Under the pieces are notes generated by a model, which was given only the letters and a program-made list of their open reading frames with translations, made no database searches and was not told the DNA's origin. Positions 1-8,704 of a stretch of 64,000 nt of DNA are shown here, piece by piece. Source of the DNA: an uncultured Alistipes sp. (GTDB lineage Bacteria > Bacteroidota > Bacteroidia > Bacteroidales > Rikenellaceae). The stretch spans positions 186,001-250,000 of the forward strand of contig CALLRW010000042.1 of NCBI GenBank assembly GCA_938014215.1, read 5' to 3'. The first letter of the stretch is position 1. Each line of letters begins with the position of its first letter. The position numbers were made by a program, and so were the translations under genes.

Positions 1-482
1 GGGGTGAACGTCACGTCGATGGTGCAGTAGTAGGAGTTGCGCTCGGCGTACGAGACCTCGAACTCGACCCACGGTCCCGAGAGGTAGGCCGGCGCCTGGG
101 TCGATGCCCGCAGCTCGGCCCACGCCGAATCGAGCGTCGTTTCGCCGTCGCCGCGGGCCTTGATGCGGAGGGTGTATTCCGTGGCGGGCACCAGCTCCTG
201 GAAACTGGCCGAGAGGTCGGTGGTTTCGGTTTCGGCGACGATCGGCGTGACGGAACCGTGCTCGTTGCGGTACTGGAGCGTGTAGACGTAGCCGACGGCC
301 CCCTCCACGGCCTCCCAGGCCACGGCGAGCGTGTTTTCGGTCACCTCCGTCTGGACCGGAGCGGGTTGTGCCAGGGCTTCGGGTTGCGGTTCGGGCGCAG
401 GCTGGGGTTCGGGCGAGGATTCATCCTCCGTGCAGGCTCCGGCTACGAAGGCCAGAAGGAGCAGCGACAGCAGTTTCTTCAT
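1..482 (-). CDS. Lipoprotein with fibronectin type III-like domain (3' part missing)
   Basis: The frame runs off the left edge of the window, so only the first 160 residues are seen. The N-terminus (MKKLLSLLLLAFVAGAC) is a lipoprotein signal peptide with a Cys at residue 17, so the protein is probably anchored in the outer or inner membrane. A Glu/Pro/Gln-rich linker follows (about residues 18-40). Next comes a stretch with the pattern of a fibronectin type III domain: TLAVAWEAVEGAVGYVYTLQ, then the PATEYTLRIKA strand near residue 100. Such proteins in Bacteroidales are cell-surface or periplasmic adhesins or glycan-binding proteins. The function of the missing part is unknown. A promoter lies at 553-584. 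Confidence 0.75.
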   Translation of the reverse strand, partial: MKKLLSLLLLAFVAGACTEDESSPEPQPAPEPQPEALAQPAPVQTEVTENTLAVAWEAVEGAVGYVYTLQYRNEHGSVTPIVAETETTDLSASFQELVPATEYTLRIKARGDGETTLDSAWAELRASTQAPAYLSGPWVEFEVSYAERNSYYCTIDVTFT

Positions 483-552
483 AAAGGGGGAAATGTGTTA
501 GGGGTGAATGATGGGTTTGGACGGGCTCCTGCGGATCGGGGAGCACCGTTTG

Positions 553-584
553 TAAAGCTATCGTTTTTCCGTCGGATTTCCAAA
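553..584 (-). promoter_or_regulatory. Promoter of the lipoprotein gene (-33 TTTG, -7 TAGCTTTA)
   Basis: On the minus strand TTTG (581-584) is followed after exactly 20 bases by TAGCTTTA (553-560). This matches the Bacteroidota layout TTTG-N19-21-TAnnTTTG except for the last base of the -7 box. The start codon lies about 70 bases downstream. Confidence 0.5.
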
Positions 585-794
585 TTCCGCAGTCTCTTTT
601 GGGTGAAAATATGCGTCATGCAGGACAATTTTCCGTGTGGGGGCGGCACCCGGAGGCCACCCACCCTCCCGCAACGGGTGTTCCGACGCCGTATTCCGGG
701 GCGGGGAGGATCCGCATCCCGGCCTTGGCCGGTGCAATCTCCCCGGTGCGGGCGGCCTATCGTCCGGTTGCTCCGGGAGGGCTCCCCGCGGCAC

Positions 795-829
795 GAAAAA
801 GCGGCAGCCCCGTTTGGGGACTGCCGCTT
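795..829 (-). terminator. Rho-independent terminator of the M16 peptidase gene
   Basis: An inverted repeat (AGCGGCAG at 800-807 and CTGCCGCT at 821-828, with an inner CCCC/GGGG pairing) is followed on the minus strand by a run of five T. It lies about 25 bases after the peptidase stop codon. Confidence 0.8.
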
Positions 830-855
830 GCCGTAGTTGTTCCGGATGGCGCGGA

Positions 856-3762
856 TCAATAGCCGAAGATCTCCTCCTGCGAAACGGTCTTGATGGGACC
901 GAGCGTCTTGAGGAAGTTCAGATCGAGGTTCTTGATGTCACCCAGAATACCGTAGGTGTAGTGACGATCCTTGACCCACTTCTGCTGGGTGGCCTTCACG
1001 TCGTCGAGCGTCATCGTCTGCACCTTTTCGAAGATCTGGCGGTCGCGGTCCTCCGTGAGGCCCAGACGGCGCAGCGTGAGGTAGGAGGCGAGGACGTTGA
1101 TACCCGTCGTGCGATCCGTGCGCAGACGGCTGATAATGGCCTCCTTGGCGATGTTGAAGGCGGCCTCCGATTCGGGCATCTGGTTGATGATCTCGTCGAA
1201 AGCCTCGATGGCGGTCTGCATCTTGTCGTTCTGCGTGGCGATGAAGGCGACGTAGTTGTAGCAGTCATCGGCATAGGAGGGGGTACCCAGCCATGCCTGA
1301 GCCGTGTAGGCCAGACCGCGGGCCTCGCGCATCTCCTGGAAGCAGATCGAGTTCATGCTGCCGCCGAAGTACTCGTTGTAGAGCGTGATTTCGGGGTCGT
1401 TCTTCACGTCGAACGTCTCACCGCGGTTCGAGAACTGCAGGTAGTAGAGCTGGTTGGCATCGTACTGAGCCAGCACGACGCTGCTCTCGTCCGTACGCTG
1501 CAGCGTCGGATGCGACGGTGTGAGCGGTGCAAGTACGTCGGCAGCCTTGTGGTGGTCGGCGATGCACTTCTTCACCTCCTCCTGAGCCATCGGGCCGTAG
1601 TAGAGCACCTCGTGCTGCTTGCCCATGAGCTCCTGCACCGAGGCGATCAGCGTCTTCGAATCGAGCTTCTCCAGCGCCTCGTTCGAGAGGGTGGCCTTGC
1701 GGATGAAATCCTCGCCGTAGCGCATGTAACGCTGCAGGGCGGCGAAGTTCTGTGCCTGGTTGAGCTTCGCGTCGGCGCGCGACTTGAGGATATCCTGCTT
1801 GAGGTTCTCGAGGATGGCATCGTCGGCAACGGCGCCCGAGATCAGCCCCTCGACGATATCCATGGCCTTGGGCATGTTCTCGCTCAGACCCGAGATCGAG
1901 ATCGAGCACTGGTTGTTGGAGGCGTACATCGAGAACGAGCAGGCGATGTCGTACATCTCCGAAGCGATCTGTTCGGCCGACATGGCCTCGGTGCCCAGGT
2001 AGCTCAGGTAGCCGAATGCCGGAGCCAGGGCGGGGTTGTTCTCCGAACCCGTATCGAAGACGTAGTTCAGCGTGAAGATGTCGTTCAGGTCGTTCTTCTT
2101 GTAGAGGACGTGGATGCCGTCGCGCACGTCGAACTGGGCCATATCCTTCTGGTAGTCGACGAAGACGGGCTCGATGGGGGTCACCTTCGACTGCTGGATC
2201 TCCGTGAGGAAGGTGCTCTGCTTGTCGCGGTTGGTGACGATGGGGGTGATCTTCGGAGCGGCGATCTTCTGTACGTTCTTGTCCTCGCCCTCACGCTTGT
2301 AGACGATGGCGTAGCTCTCGGGGCCGAGATACTTGTTGGCCCAGTCGACGACGTCCTGCTTGGTGACCTTCGCCATGCGGTCGAGCTGAGCGACCTCGTC
2401 GGCCCAGTTCGTGCCGGCGATAAACGACTGCACGTACATGTCGGCACGCGAGTCGTTGCTCTCGTAGGCCCGCATCATGTAGAGCTTGAAGTTGTTGATC
2501 GAGGCCTCGATGAGCTTCTCGTCGAAATCGCCCGAGCGGAGTTTGGCCACTTCGCCGAGCAGCAGGTCGCGGACCTCTTCGAGCGACTGACCGGCCTTGG
2601 GGCTTCCGCCGAGGAGGAACATGCTGTAGTCGGGCTGACCCGAGAAGCCGCCGTAGGCGCCGAGGACCTTCTGCTGCTGGTTGAGGTCGAGGTCGATCAG
2701 ACCGGCCTGGCCGTTATTGAGAATGGCGCTGGCGATCTGAGCGACGTCGTTCGGGTCGGACGATCCGCCCGGCAGCCGCCATCCCATCAGCACGTTGGCA
2801 GCCTCCAGACCGTAGACCTCGCGCACGATGGGCTCGGTGATGGGCTCTTCGGGCTGGAACTCGAGTTTGGGAAGGTTCTCGTTGGGCACCATGTCGCCGA
2901 AGTACTTGTCGATGGTGGCGATCACCTCGTCGGGGTTCAGGTCACCCGAGAGGCAGATGGCCATGTTGTTGGGCACGTAATAGGTCTTGTGGTAGTTCTT
3001 GACGTTGGTGATCGAGGGGTTCTTCAGATGCTCCTGCGTACCGAGTACGGTCTGCGTGCCGTAGGGGTGGTGGGGGAACAGGGCGGCATCGAGGGCCTCC
3101 CAGACCTTGCGCGAATCGCGCGTGAGCGACATGTTCTTCTCCTCGTAGATGGTCTCCAGCTCGGTGTGGAAGCCGCGGATCACGGGGTTGCGGAAGCGGT
3201 CGGCCTCGATCCTGGCCCAGTTGTCGACCTCGTTGGCCGGGATATCCTCGACATAGACGGTCATGTCCTGCGAGGTGTAGGCGTTGGTGCCGTTGGCGCC
3301 GATGGCGGCCATCAGCTTGTCGTACTCGTTCGGAATGGCGAATTTCGAAGCCTCGTAGCTGATCGAGTCGATGCGGTGGTAGATGGCGGCGCGCTCGGCC
3401 TCATCCTCGGTCTGGCGATAGGTCTCGAAGAGCTGTTCGATCTGGTCGAGCAGCGGTTTTTCGGCCGCATAGTCCGACGTGCCGAAGTTGGGCGTACCCT
3501 TGAACATGAGGTGTTCGAAGTAGTGGGCCAGACCGGTGGTTTCGGCGGGGTCGTTCTTGCCGCCGACGCGCACGGCGATATAGGTCTGGATGCGGGGCGT
3601 CTCCTTGTTGACGCTCATGTAGACCTTCAGGCCGTTGGGCAGGGTGTAGATCCGCGTGTTCATCGGATCGCCTTTGACCGTTTCGTACTTGTACTTGCTG
3701 CACGACGAGGCGAGCAGTGACAGGATGACGACGGTCAGAGCCATTAATTTTTTCATAGGCAA
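856..3762 (-). CDS. M16 family (pitrilysin/insulinase-like) zinc peptidase, lipoprotein
   Basis: This 968-residue protein starts with a lipoprotein signal (MPMKKLMALTVVILSLLASS, then Cys-21). Near residue 80 it has the inverted zinc motif HYFEH (HxxEH) in the context GLAHYFEHLMFKGT, the hallmark of M16 peptidases. The length fits a single-chain enzyme with two M16A/M16C halves that close around a peptide. The second half (from about residue 520) has no HxxEH, as expected. It probably degrades peptides in the periplasm or at the cell surface. A strong hairpin follows the stop codon. No other gene appears to be cotranscribed. MKKLMAL three codons in is an alternative start. Confidence 0.93.
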   Translation of the reverse strand: MPMKKLMALTVVILSLLASSCSKYKYETVKGDPMNTRIYTLPNGLKVYMSVNKETPRIQTYIAVRVGGKNDPAETTGLAHYFEHLMFKGTPNFGTSDYAAEKPLLDQIEQLFETYRQTEDEAERAAIYHRIDSISYEASKFAIPNEYDKLMAAIGANGTNAYTSQDMTVYVEDIPANEVDNWARIEADRFRNPVIRGFHTELETIYEEKNMSLTRDSRKVWEALDAALFPHHPYGTQTVLGTQEHLKNPSITNVKNYHKTYYVPNNMAICLSGDLNPDEVIATIDKYFGDMVPNENLPKLEFQPEEPITEPIVREVYGLEAANVLMGWRLPGGSSDPNDVAQIASAILNNGQAGLIDLDLNQQQKVLGAYGGFSGQPDYSMFLLGGSPKAGQSLEEVRDLLLGEVAKLRSGDFDEKLIEASINNFKLYMMRAYESNDSRADMYVQSFIAGTNWADEVAQLDRMAKVTKQDVVDWANKYLGPESYAIVYKREGEDKNVQKIAAPKITPIVTNRDKQSTFLTEIQQSKVTPIEPVFVDYQKDMAQFDVRDGIHVLYKKNDLNDIFTLNYVFDTGSENNPALAPAFGYLSYLGTEAMSAEQIASEMYDIACSFSMYASNNQCSISISGLSENMPKAMDIVEGLISGAVADDAILENLKQDILKSRADAKLNQAQNFAALQRYMRYGEDFIRKATLSNEALEKLDSKTLIASVQELMGKQHEVLYYGPMAQEEVKKCIADHHKAADVLAPLTPSHPTLQRTDESSVVLAQYDANQLYYLQFSNRGETFDVKNDPEITLYNEYFGGSMNSICFQEMREARGLAYTAQAWLGTPSYADDCYNYVAFIATQNDKMQTAIEAFDEIINQMPESEAAFNIAKEAIISRLRTDRTTGINVLASYLTLRRLGLTEDRDRQIFEKVQTMTLDDVKATQQKWVKDRHYTYGILGDIKNLDLNFLKTLGPIKTVSQEEIFGY

Positions 3763-3808
3763 TTATTTTAAGTAAACGGTAGTCTTATCTTGCTTCGGGG
3801 GGGACGGG

Positions 3809-4318
3809 TCAGAAGAGGCCGGCGAGCCAGCTTCGGAGGGCGGGCCAGGTATCGGCGGCGACGTGGATGAGGATGCCGATCGAGACGATGAGTTTGGCGC
3901 CCGTTCCGACGATGAACGAGAGGAACGACCCGACGCCGACGACGAGAGCCTTGGCCATGTCGCGGCGGTCGTGGACGAGTTCACCGGCGACGGCACCGAC
4001 GAAGGGTCCGAGGATGATGCCGGCGGGACCGAGGAAGAATCCGACGAAGACGCCGATCGTGGCGCCGACCGATCCGGCATGCGAGCCGCCGAAGCGTTTG
4101 GTCATCCAGGCGGGGAGGAAGTAGTCAGCCAGACTGACCGCTACGCAGACCGCCAACCAGATCCAGAGGGCCGTGGAGCCCATCTGCGACCAGGAGGTGA
4201 AGTAGGCGCACAGCAGGCCGCCGTAGGAGAGCAGCGTACCGGGCAGGGCGGGGACGATGCATCCGGCAATTCCGAGAATTGCGAGGACGAATGCGCATAT
4301 CGAGAGCAGGATATCCAT
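3809..4318 (-). CDS. DUF456 family integral membrane protein
   Basis: The protein has 169 residues with four to five hydrophobic, Gly-rich segments (about residues 3-25, 48-68, 80-110, 120-150). The pattern GIAGCIVPALPGTLLSYGGL near the N-terminus and GFFLGPAGIILGPFVGAVAGEL in the middle are typical of DUF456, a small inner-membrane family of unknown function. It has its own promoter (4354-4361) and lies 46 bases upstream of the M16 gene in the same direction, so read-through into that gene is possible. Confidence 0.88.
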   Translation of the reverse strand: MDILLSICAFVLAILGIAGCIVPALPGTLLSYGGLLCAYFTSWSQMGSTALWIWLAVCVAVSLADYFLPAWMTKRFGGSHAGSVGATIGVFVGFFLGPAGIILGPFVGAVAGELVHDRRDMAKALVVGVGSFLSFIVGTGAKLIVSIGILIHVAADTWPALRSWLAGLF

Positions 4319-4353
4319 AGCCGGGCCGGTAGTGTGAGTCCAGGACTCGAAGG

Positions 4354-4361
4354 CAAAGATA
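4354..4361 (-). promoter_or_regulatory. -7 box TATCTTTG for the DUF456 gene
   Basis: The minus-strand sequence TATCTTTG matches TAnnTTTG 35 bases before the start codon. It follows directly on the T-tract of the panCD terminator, so the two signals are packed end to end. Confidence 0.6.
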
Positions 4362-4373
4362 GAAATTAAAACG

Positions 4374-4403
4374 AAAAAATCTCCCTTTGGGAGGGAGATT
4401 TTT
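4374..4403 (-). terminator. Terminator of the panC-panD operon
   Basis: The minus strand reads AAAAATCTCCCTCCC, a short loop, GGGAGATTTTTT. This is a perfect hairpin with T-runs on both sides. It lies about 490 bases after the panD stop codon, with a repeat tract in between. Confidence 0.8.
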
Positions 4404-4459
4404 GTCAGGGAGGGGGTTGAAACGCCCCGTTTGGGGGATTTCCGTCGGGCCTGCCCCGT

Positions 4460-4888
4460 CGAATTGCGGGCGTTTCAAGGGGTTATGTCTTGTTTGAGGA
4501 TCGGCTCCACCGGGGCATTTCCCCGGCAGTGCCGGGCTCTTTGCCGACTCTCTGTCGAGGTCTCCGGACTTGTCACCGGGCCTCGTTCCGGTCTCTTTTG
4601 TCTACTGTCTACGTCGCCCGGTCACCTCAGAGTGGGTTGTCCGGTCGCCTTGGAGTAGGTTGCCTGGTCGCCTCGGCCCCGAGTTTCGGTCGCGGGTCTC
4701 CGATTCCGTCTCTCGGCCCCGAGTCGCCGTTTCCGTGTGCGGACCCGGGTCTTGGTCTCGTGTTTCCGTTCCCGAGTCTCCGTTCCTGTCTCTCGGCTGC
4801 GAGCCGTCGCTCCTGTGTGCGGCCCCGTCTCTCGACCGCGTATCACCGTTCCTGTCTCTCGGCCCCGTCTCTCGGCCCCCGGTTGCCG
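4460..4888. repeat. Degenerate tandem repeats in the panD 3' region
   Basis: Between the panD stop codon and the terminator the DNA is made of drifting repeats and has no plausible gene. At 4620-4642, 4643-4665 and from 4666 there are three versions of a 23-base unit beginning GGTCRCCT. From about 4666 to 4885 the phrase GTCTCTCGGCCCC recurs at least four times, mixed with CCGTTCCTGTCTCTCGG and CGTGTGCGGACCCGGG-like pieces. On the transcribed (minus) strand this reads as a GAGA/CGG-rich RNA. Confidence 0.75.
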
Positions 4889-4890
4889 GG

Positions 4891-5250
4891 TTACTCTACC
4901 AGACGGTTCGTGGCCGTGTCGGGGAAGATGACCCAGGGGCGAAACTGCTTGGCATCCTCGAAATCCATCAGGGCGTAGGATGCGATGATGATGACGTCGC
5001 CGACCTGCACCCTGCGGGCTGCGGCACCGTTCAGACAGATGCAGCCGCTGTTGCGGGGGCCCTTGATGATGTAGGTTTCGAAACGTTCGCCGTTGTTGTT
5101 GTCCATGATCTGGACCTTTTCACCCTCGATCATGTTGGCCGCCTCGAGCAGCGCCTCGTCGATGGTGATGCTTCCCACGTAGTTGAGGTCGGCCTGGGTG
5201 ACCGTCACGCGGTGGATCTTCGATTTGATGACTTCGATCTGGAATTTCAT
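4891..5250 (-). CDS. panD: Aspartate 1-decarboxylase (proenzyme)
   Basis: PanD is a pyruvoyl enzyme that converts L-aspartate to beta-alanine for pantothenate (coenzyme A) synthesis. The 119-residue length fits the family. The self-cleavage site is visible as YVGSITID, with Gly26-Ser27; Ser27 would become the pyruvoyl group. The N-terminal KSKIHRVTVTQADLNY and the later NNNGERFETYIIKG and SGCICLNGAAARRVQVGD blocks are conserved. Its start codon overlaps the panC stop codon by one base (TAATG on the minus strand), so it is translationally coupled to panC, whose product uses the beta-alanine. Confidence 0.97.
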   Translation of the reverse strand: MKFQIEVIKSKIHRVTVTQADLNYVGSITIDEALLEAANMIEGEKVQIMDNNNGERFETYIIKGPRNSGCICLNGAAARRVQVGDVIIIASYALMDFEDAKQFRPWVIFPDTATNRLVE

Positions 5251-6086
5251 TATCGGATACGAATGTTGTCAATTAAACGGATATCGCCGGCCTGGACGGC
5301 AATGCAGCCCTGAATGCGGTCGGTATCGTTCCAACTGTGGACCTCCTGCATCGTGCGGGCGTCGACCGACTGGTAGTAGATGACCTTGAGCAGCGGATTG
5401 CTCTCGACCTGGCGGACAACCCACTCCTTCAGCGCCTGGGGGTCGAGCGTGCGGGACATCTCGACGGCCTGCTTCAGCGTAGCGTAGATATGGGGGGCGG
5501 CGGCGCGATGGGGGGCATCGAGCAGCTGGTTGCGCGACGAGAGGGCCAGTCCGTCCTCACCGCGGACGATCGGGCACTCGACGATCTGGACCGGCAGGTG
5601 GAGCTGTTCGACCATGGCGCGGATGACGGCGATCTGCTGGAAATCCTTCTCGCCGAAGTAGGCGCGGGCCGGGCGTACGATCGCGAACAGCCGGCTGACG
5701 ACCTGGGCCACACCGTTGAAGTGGCCGGGCCGGGTGGCACCCTCCATGACCTTGTCGATCTGGCCGAAGTCAAACTGACGGGTATCGGGTTCGGGATAGA
5801 TCTCCTCGACCGAGGGCATCAGGACGAAGTCGGCCCCGGCCTCTTCGAGCAGCCGTGCATCGGCCTCCGGGGTGCGGGGGTAGTGCTTCAGGTCGTTCTT
5901 GTCGTTGAACTGCGTGGGGTTGACGAAGACGCTCACGACGACGGTCTCATTTTCACGCCGGGCGCGTTCGACCAGCGAGCGGTGACCTGCATGGAGGGCA
6001 CCCATCGTGGGGACGAAGCCGATCCCGGACTGCTCCGTGCGATCGAGTTCTGCGCGAAGCTCTTTGACGCTTGTAAATACTTTCAT
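5250..6086 (-). CDS. panC: Pantothenate synthetase
   Basis: PanC condenses pantoate with beta-alanine using ATP. I chose the ATG at 6084-6086 (MKVFTSVKELRAEL, 278 residues, the usual length). An upstream in-frame extension exists but would include the promoter box. The HIGH-like motif is in VPTMGALHAGHRSLVERA, followed by NPTQF, GEKDFQQ (the KMSKS-like loop) and LALSSRN. These are all diagnostic. It forms an operon with panD, which supplies its substrate beta-alanine. Confidence 0.97.
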   Translation of the reverse strand: MKVFTSVKELRAELDRTEQSGIGFVPTMGALHAGHRSLVERARRENETVVVSVFVNPTQFNDKNDLKHYPRTPEADARLLEEAGADFVLMPSVEEIYPEPDTRQFDFGQIDKVMEGATRPGHFNGVAQVVSRLFAIVRPARAYFGEKDFQQIAVIRAMVEQLHLPVQIVECPIVRGEDGLALSSRNQLLDAPHRAAAPHIYATLKQAVEMSRTLDPQALKEWVVRQVESNPLLKVIYYQSVDARTMQEVHSWNDTDRIQGCIAVQAGDIRLIDNIRIR

Positions 6087-6130
6087 CTCTTTTCGAATGA
6101 ACTCGTTTCTCTCTGAAACGGATTGCGGGG

Positions 6131-6138
6131 CAAAGGTA
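6131..6138 (-). promoter_or_regulatory. -7 box TACCTTTG for panC-panD
   Basis: The minus strand carries TACCTTTG, a perfect TAnnTTTG, about 45 bases before the panC start. The -33 region is weak. The divergent DPP III promoter is about 45 bases away. Confidence 0.6.
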
Positions 6139-6182
6139 GAAATTCCATCAGACATAAAGAAGGAAAATTTCAAAAAATGCAC

Positions 6183-6190
6183 TATCTTTG
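6183..6190 (+). promoter_or_regulatory. -7 box TATCTTTG for the DPP III gene
   Basis: TATCTTTG lies 24 bases before the ATG at 6215 and is divergent from the panC promoter. It also excludes the longer frame with a TTG start, which would begin inside this box. Confidence 0.6.
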
Positions 6191-6214
6191 ACGGAAACTA
6201 ACGCCATATTGCGC

Positions 6215-8242
6215 ATGAAAAGGCTTTTTACCATTGCATCCATGACATTCATTCTTCCCGTAATGACCTCCTGCGGCGACAAGACCTCCGGGCCGGCCGC
6301 TCCGTGGATTGTCGACCGCTTCGACGACATCAAGGTCATCCGTTACGAAGTTCCGGGCTTCGAGACGCTGCCGCTCGAGCAGAAGGAGCTGATCTACTAC
6401 CTTGCCGAGGCGGCCAAGTGCGGCCGGGACATCCTCTTCGACCAGAACTGCGTGATGAACCTCCCGGTGCGGCGGACGCTCGAGGTGGTCTACGAAAACT
6501 ACGCCGGTGACCGCACGACGCCCGAATGGAAGGCGCTGGAGAAGTATCTGAAGAAGGTATGGTTCGCCAACGGCATCCACCACCACTATTCGAACGACAA
6601 GTTCAAGCCCGAATTCTCGGAGGGCTACCTGCTCGACGTCATCGAGACGATCCCCGAGGAGAAGTTCGGCGAGCTGAACGCCCTGCGGCGCGACGTCTGC
6701 CTGGCGATCTTCGATCCGTCGATGTACCCCACGCGGCTCAACCAGCGGGCGGGCGACGACCTGCTGCTCACCTCGTCGAGCAATTATTACAAGGGTGTCT
6801 CGCAGGCCGAGGCCGAGAGTTTCTATGCCGGGATGGCGGCGGCCGACGCGGCGGATCCCGAACCGGTCTCCTATGGACTGAACAGCCAGCTGACGAAGGA
6901 CGAGTCGGGCAAGCTGGTCGAGCGTACGTGGAAGGTCGGCGGCATGTATTCGGCGGCCATCGAGCGGATCGTCTACTGGCTGGAGAAGGCCGAGGCTGTG
7001 GCTCGCGAGCCGCAGAAGACGAACATCGCCGCACTGATCTCCTACTACCGCACGGGCGATCTGAAGGAGTTCGACCGCTATAACATCGGCTGGGTGAAGG
7101 ATACGGTCTCGAACGTCGACTTCGTCAACGGCTTCATCGAGAATTACGGCGATCCGCTGGGCTTCAAGGCTTCGTGGGAGGCCAACGTGAACTTCGTCGA
7201 TTCGGCGGCCTGCCACCGTACGGAGGCCATCTCGTCGAACGCCCAGTGGTTCGAGGACCACTCGCCTGTGGATCCGCGCTACCGCAAGGAGCAGGTGAAG
7301 GGCGTTTCGGCCAAGGTGATCACCGTGGCGATGCTGGGCGGCGACTGCTACCCCTCGACGCCGATCGGCATCAACCTGCCCAACGCCGACTGGATCCGCA
7401 AGGAGTACGGTTCGAAATCGGTGACGATCGACAACATCACCTATGCCTATGACCAGGCGGCCCACGGCAACGGCTTCAACGAGGAGTTCGTGCTGCGTGC
7501 CGAGGATCGCGAGCGGATGGACAAGTACGGCAAACTGGCCGACGACCTGCATACCGACCTGCACGAGTGCCTGGGTCACGGTTCGGGCCAGCTGGCGCCG
7601 GGCGTGACGGGTACGGAGCTGCGCAGCTACGGCTCGACGCTCGAGGAGGCGCGTGCCGACCTCTTCGGTCTCTACTACCTGGGCGACGAGAAGATGGTCG
7701 AGCTGGGTCTCGTGCCGTCGTTCGACGTGGCCAAGGCCGGCTATGCGAACTACGTGATGAACGGTCTGATGACGCAGCTGGCGCGCATCGAGCCGGGCAA
7801 GAACATCGAGGAGTCGCACATGCGCAACCGCAAGCTGATTTCGGAGTGGTGCTACGAGCGCGGCAAGGCCGACAACGTGATCGAACTGGTCAAGCAGGAT
7901 GGCAAGACCTACGTGGTGGTCAACGACTTCGAGAAGCTGCGTGCGCTGTTCGGCGAGCTGCTGCGCGAGATGCAGCGCATCAAGTCCGAGGGCGACTACG
8001 AGGCGGGCAAGGAGCTCGTCGAGCGCTACGGCGTGAAGGTCGACCCGACGCTGCACGAGGAGGTGCTCAAGCGCTATGCGGCGCTGAATATCGAGCCTTA
8101 CGGCGGCTTTGTGAATCCGGAGTACGAACTGGTCGAGAAGGACGGCAAGGTGGTCGACGTGAAGATCAGCTACCCGGCCAACTACGTCGAGCAGATGCTC
8201 AACTATTCGAAGAACTACTCCTTCCTGCCGAACGTCAACTGA
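6215..8242 (+). CDS. Dipeptidyl peptidase III (M49 family), lipoprotein
   Basis: This zinc exopeptidase removes dipeptides from the N-terminus of oligopeptides. The start MKRLFTIASMTFILPVMTSC gives a lipoprotein signal with Cys-20; mature length is about 655 residues, close to the characterised Bacteroides thetaiotaomicron enzyme. The zinc motif is HECLGH at residues 450-455, the pentapeptide-plus-one version known from bacteroidal DPP III (HEXXGH). The second motif is EEARAD near residue 477. The N-terminal half matches the peptide-binding lobe. A GC-rich hairpin follows the stop codon. It stands alone with its own promoter. Confidence 0.95.
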   Translation: MKRLFTIASMTFILPVMTSCGDKTSGPAAPWIVDRFDDIKVIRYEVPGFETLPLEQKELIYYLAEAAKCGRDILFDQNCVMNLPVRRTLEVVYENYAGDRTTPEWKALEKYLKKVWFANGIHHHYSNDKFKPEFSEGYLLDVIETIPEEKFGELNALRRDVCLAIFDPSMYPTRLNQRAGDDLLLTSSSNYYKGVSQAEAESFYAGMAAADAADPEPVSYGLNSQLTKDESGKLVERTWKVGGMYSAAIERIVYWLEKAEAVAREPQKTNIAALISYYRTGDLKEFDRYNIGWVKDTVSNVDFVNGFIENYGDPLGFKASWEANVNFVDSAACHRTEAISSNAQWFEDHSPVDPRYRKEQVKGVSAKVITVAMLGGDCYPSTPIGINLPNADWIRKEYGSKSVTIDNITYAYDQAAHGNGFNEEFVLRAEDRERMDKYGKLADDLHTDLHECLGHGSGQLAPGVTGTELRSYGSTLEEARADLFGLYYLGDEKMVELGLVPSFDVAKAGYANYVMNGLMTQLARIEPGKNIEESHMRNRKLISEWCYERGKADNVIELVKQDGKTYVVVNDFEKLRALFGELLREMQRIKSEGDYEAGKELVERYGVKVDPTLHEEVLKRYAALNIEPYGGFVNPEYELVEKDGKVVDVKISYPANYVEQMLNYSKNYSFLPNVN

Positions 8243-8261
8243 CGCCGGGGGGGAGAACCGA

Positions 8262-8292
8262 ACGGGGGCCGGACCGCAAGTCCGGCCCCCGT
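8262..8292 (+). terminator. Hairpin after the DPP III gene
   Basis: A perfect 13-bp stem (ACGGGGGCCGGAC with GTCCGGCCCCCGT) around a 5-base loop lies 19 bases after the stop codon. There is no T-run, so it may be a 3' stabiliser or a weak terminator. Confidence 0.6.
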
Positions 8293-8360
8293 GTCGTATC
8301 GGCTGGTTCCGGCTCTTGTATTGTATCGCCCGGTTCTGGCGCCGCCCCTCGTCGCCGGCC

Positions 8361-8397
8361 AAAAAAAGGACGCATCCCCCACAAGGAGATGCGTCCT
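8361..8397 (-). terminator. Terminator of the rubredoxin gene
   Basis: A 10-bp stem (AGGACGCATC with GATGCGTCCT) is followed on the minus strand by seven T. It lies 20 bases after the rubredoxin stop codon. Confidence 0.85.
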
Positions 8398-8417
8398 GTC
8401 GTTTCGAAGATTCGGAA

Positions 8418-8582
8418 TTATTCGGCGACCTCTTCGAACTGGTCCTTGCCGACGCCGCATACGGGGCAAACCCAATCATCGGGAATATCCTCGAACGACG
8501 TTCCGGGGGCGATACCACCATCGGGATCGCCGACTGCGGGGTCATAAACCCAGTCGCAGACAGTGCAACGATACTTTTTCAT
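8418..8582 (-). CDS. Rubredoxin
   Basis: This 54-residue gene codes a protein with two CxxC pairs: YRCTVCDWVYDP near the N-terminus and WVCPVCGVGKDQFEE near the C-terminus. These four cysteines bind one iron atom. The block between them (DPDGGIAPGTSFEDIPDD) is the standard rubredoxin core. Rubredoxins carry single electrons, in anaerobes often to superoxide or peroxide reductases (family knowledge). The gene is monocistronic, with a good terminator. No partner oxidoreductase is adjacent. Confidence 0.96.
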   Translation of the reverse strand: MKKYRCTVCDWVYDPAVGDPDGGIAPGTSFEDIPDDWVCPVCGVGKDQFEEVAE

Positions 8583-8704
8583 CTTTTTGTCTTTTTTAGA
8601 AATGTGAATAAAGGGTTTTTATGCAAATTGACTGCCGGAATCACTCCGGCCGGTTTTTCGGTCTCACGCTTGGCTCCGCGTGTCGTTCGTCACCGTATCG
8701 CGGT

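Larger units (their letters stand above)
483..855. other. Intergenic region with one promoter and one terminator
   Basis: This 373-base gap holds the terminator of the M16 peptidase gene (795-829) and the promoter of the lipoprotein gene (553-584). Open frames cross it on both strands, but they run through the terminator hairpin and resemble no known protein, so I see no gene here. Confidence 0.6.

Noticed and set aside
637..3720. Very long open frame on the plus strand, about 1000 codons, opposite the M16 peptidase gene
   Set aside because: It is the mirror of a clear M16 gene. High GC at third positions removes stop codons from the opposite strand. The translation has the Val/Asp/Leu/Arg bias of a shadow frame and no known motif.
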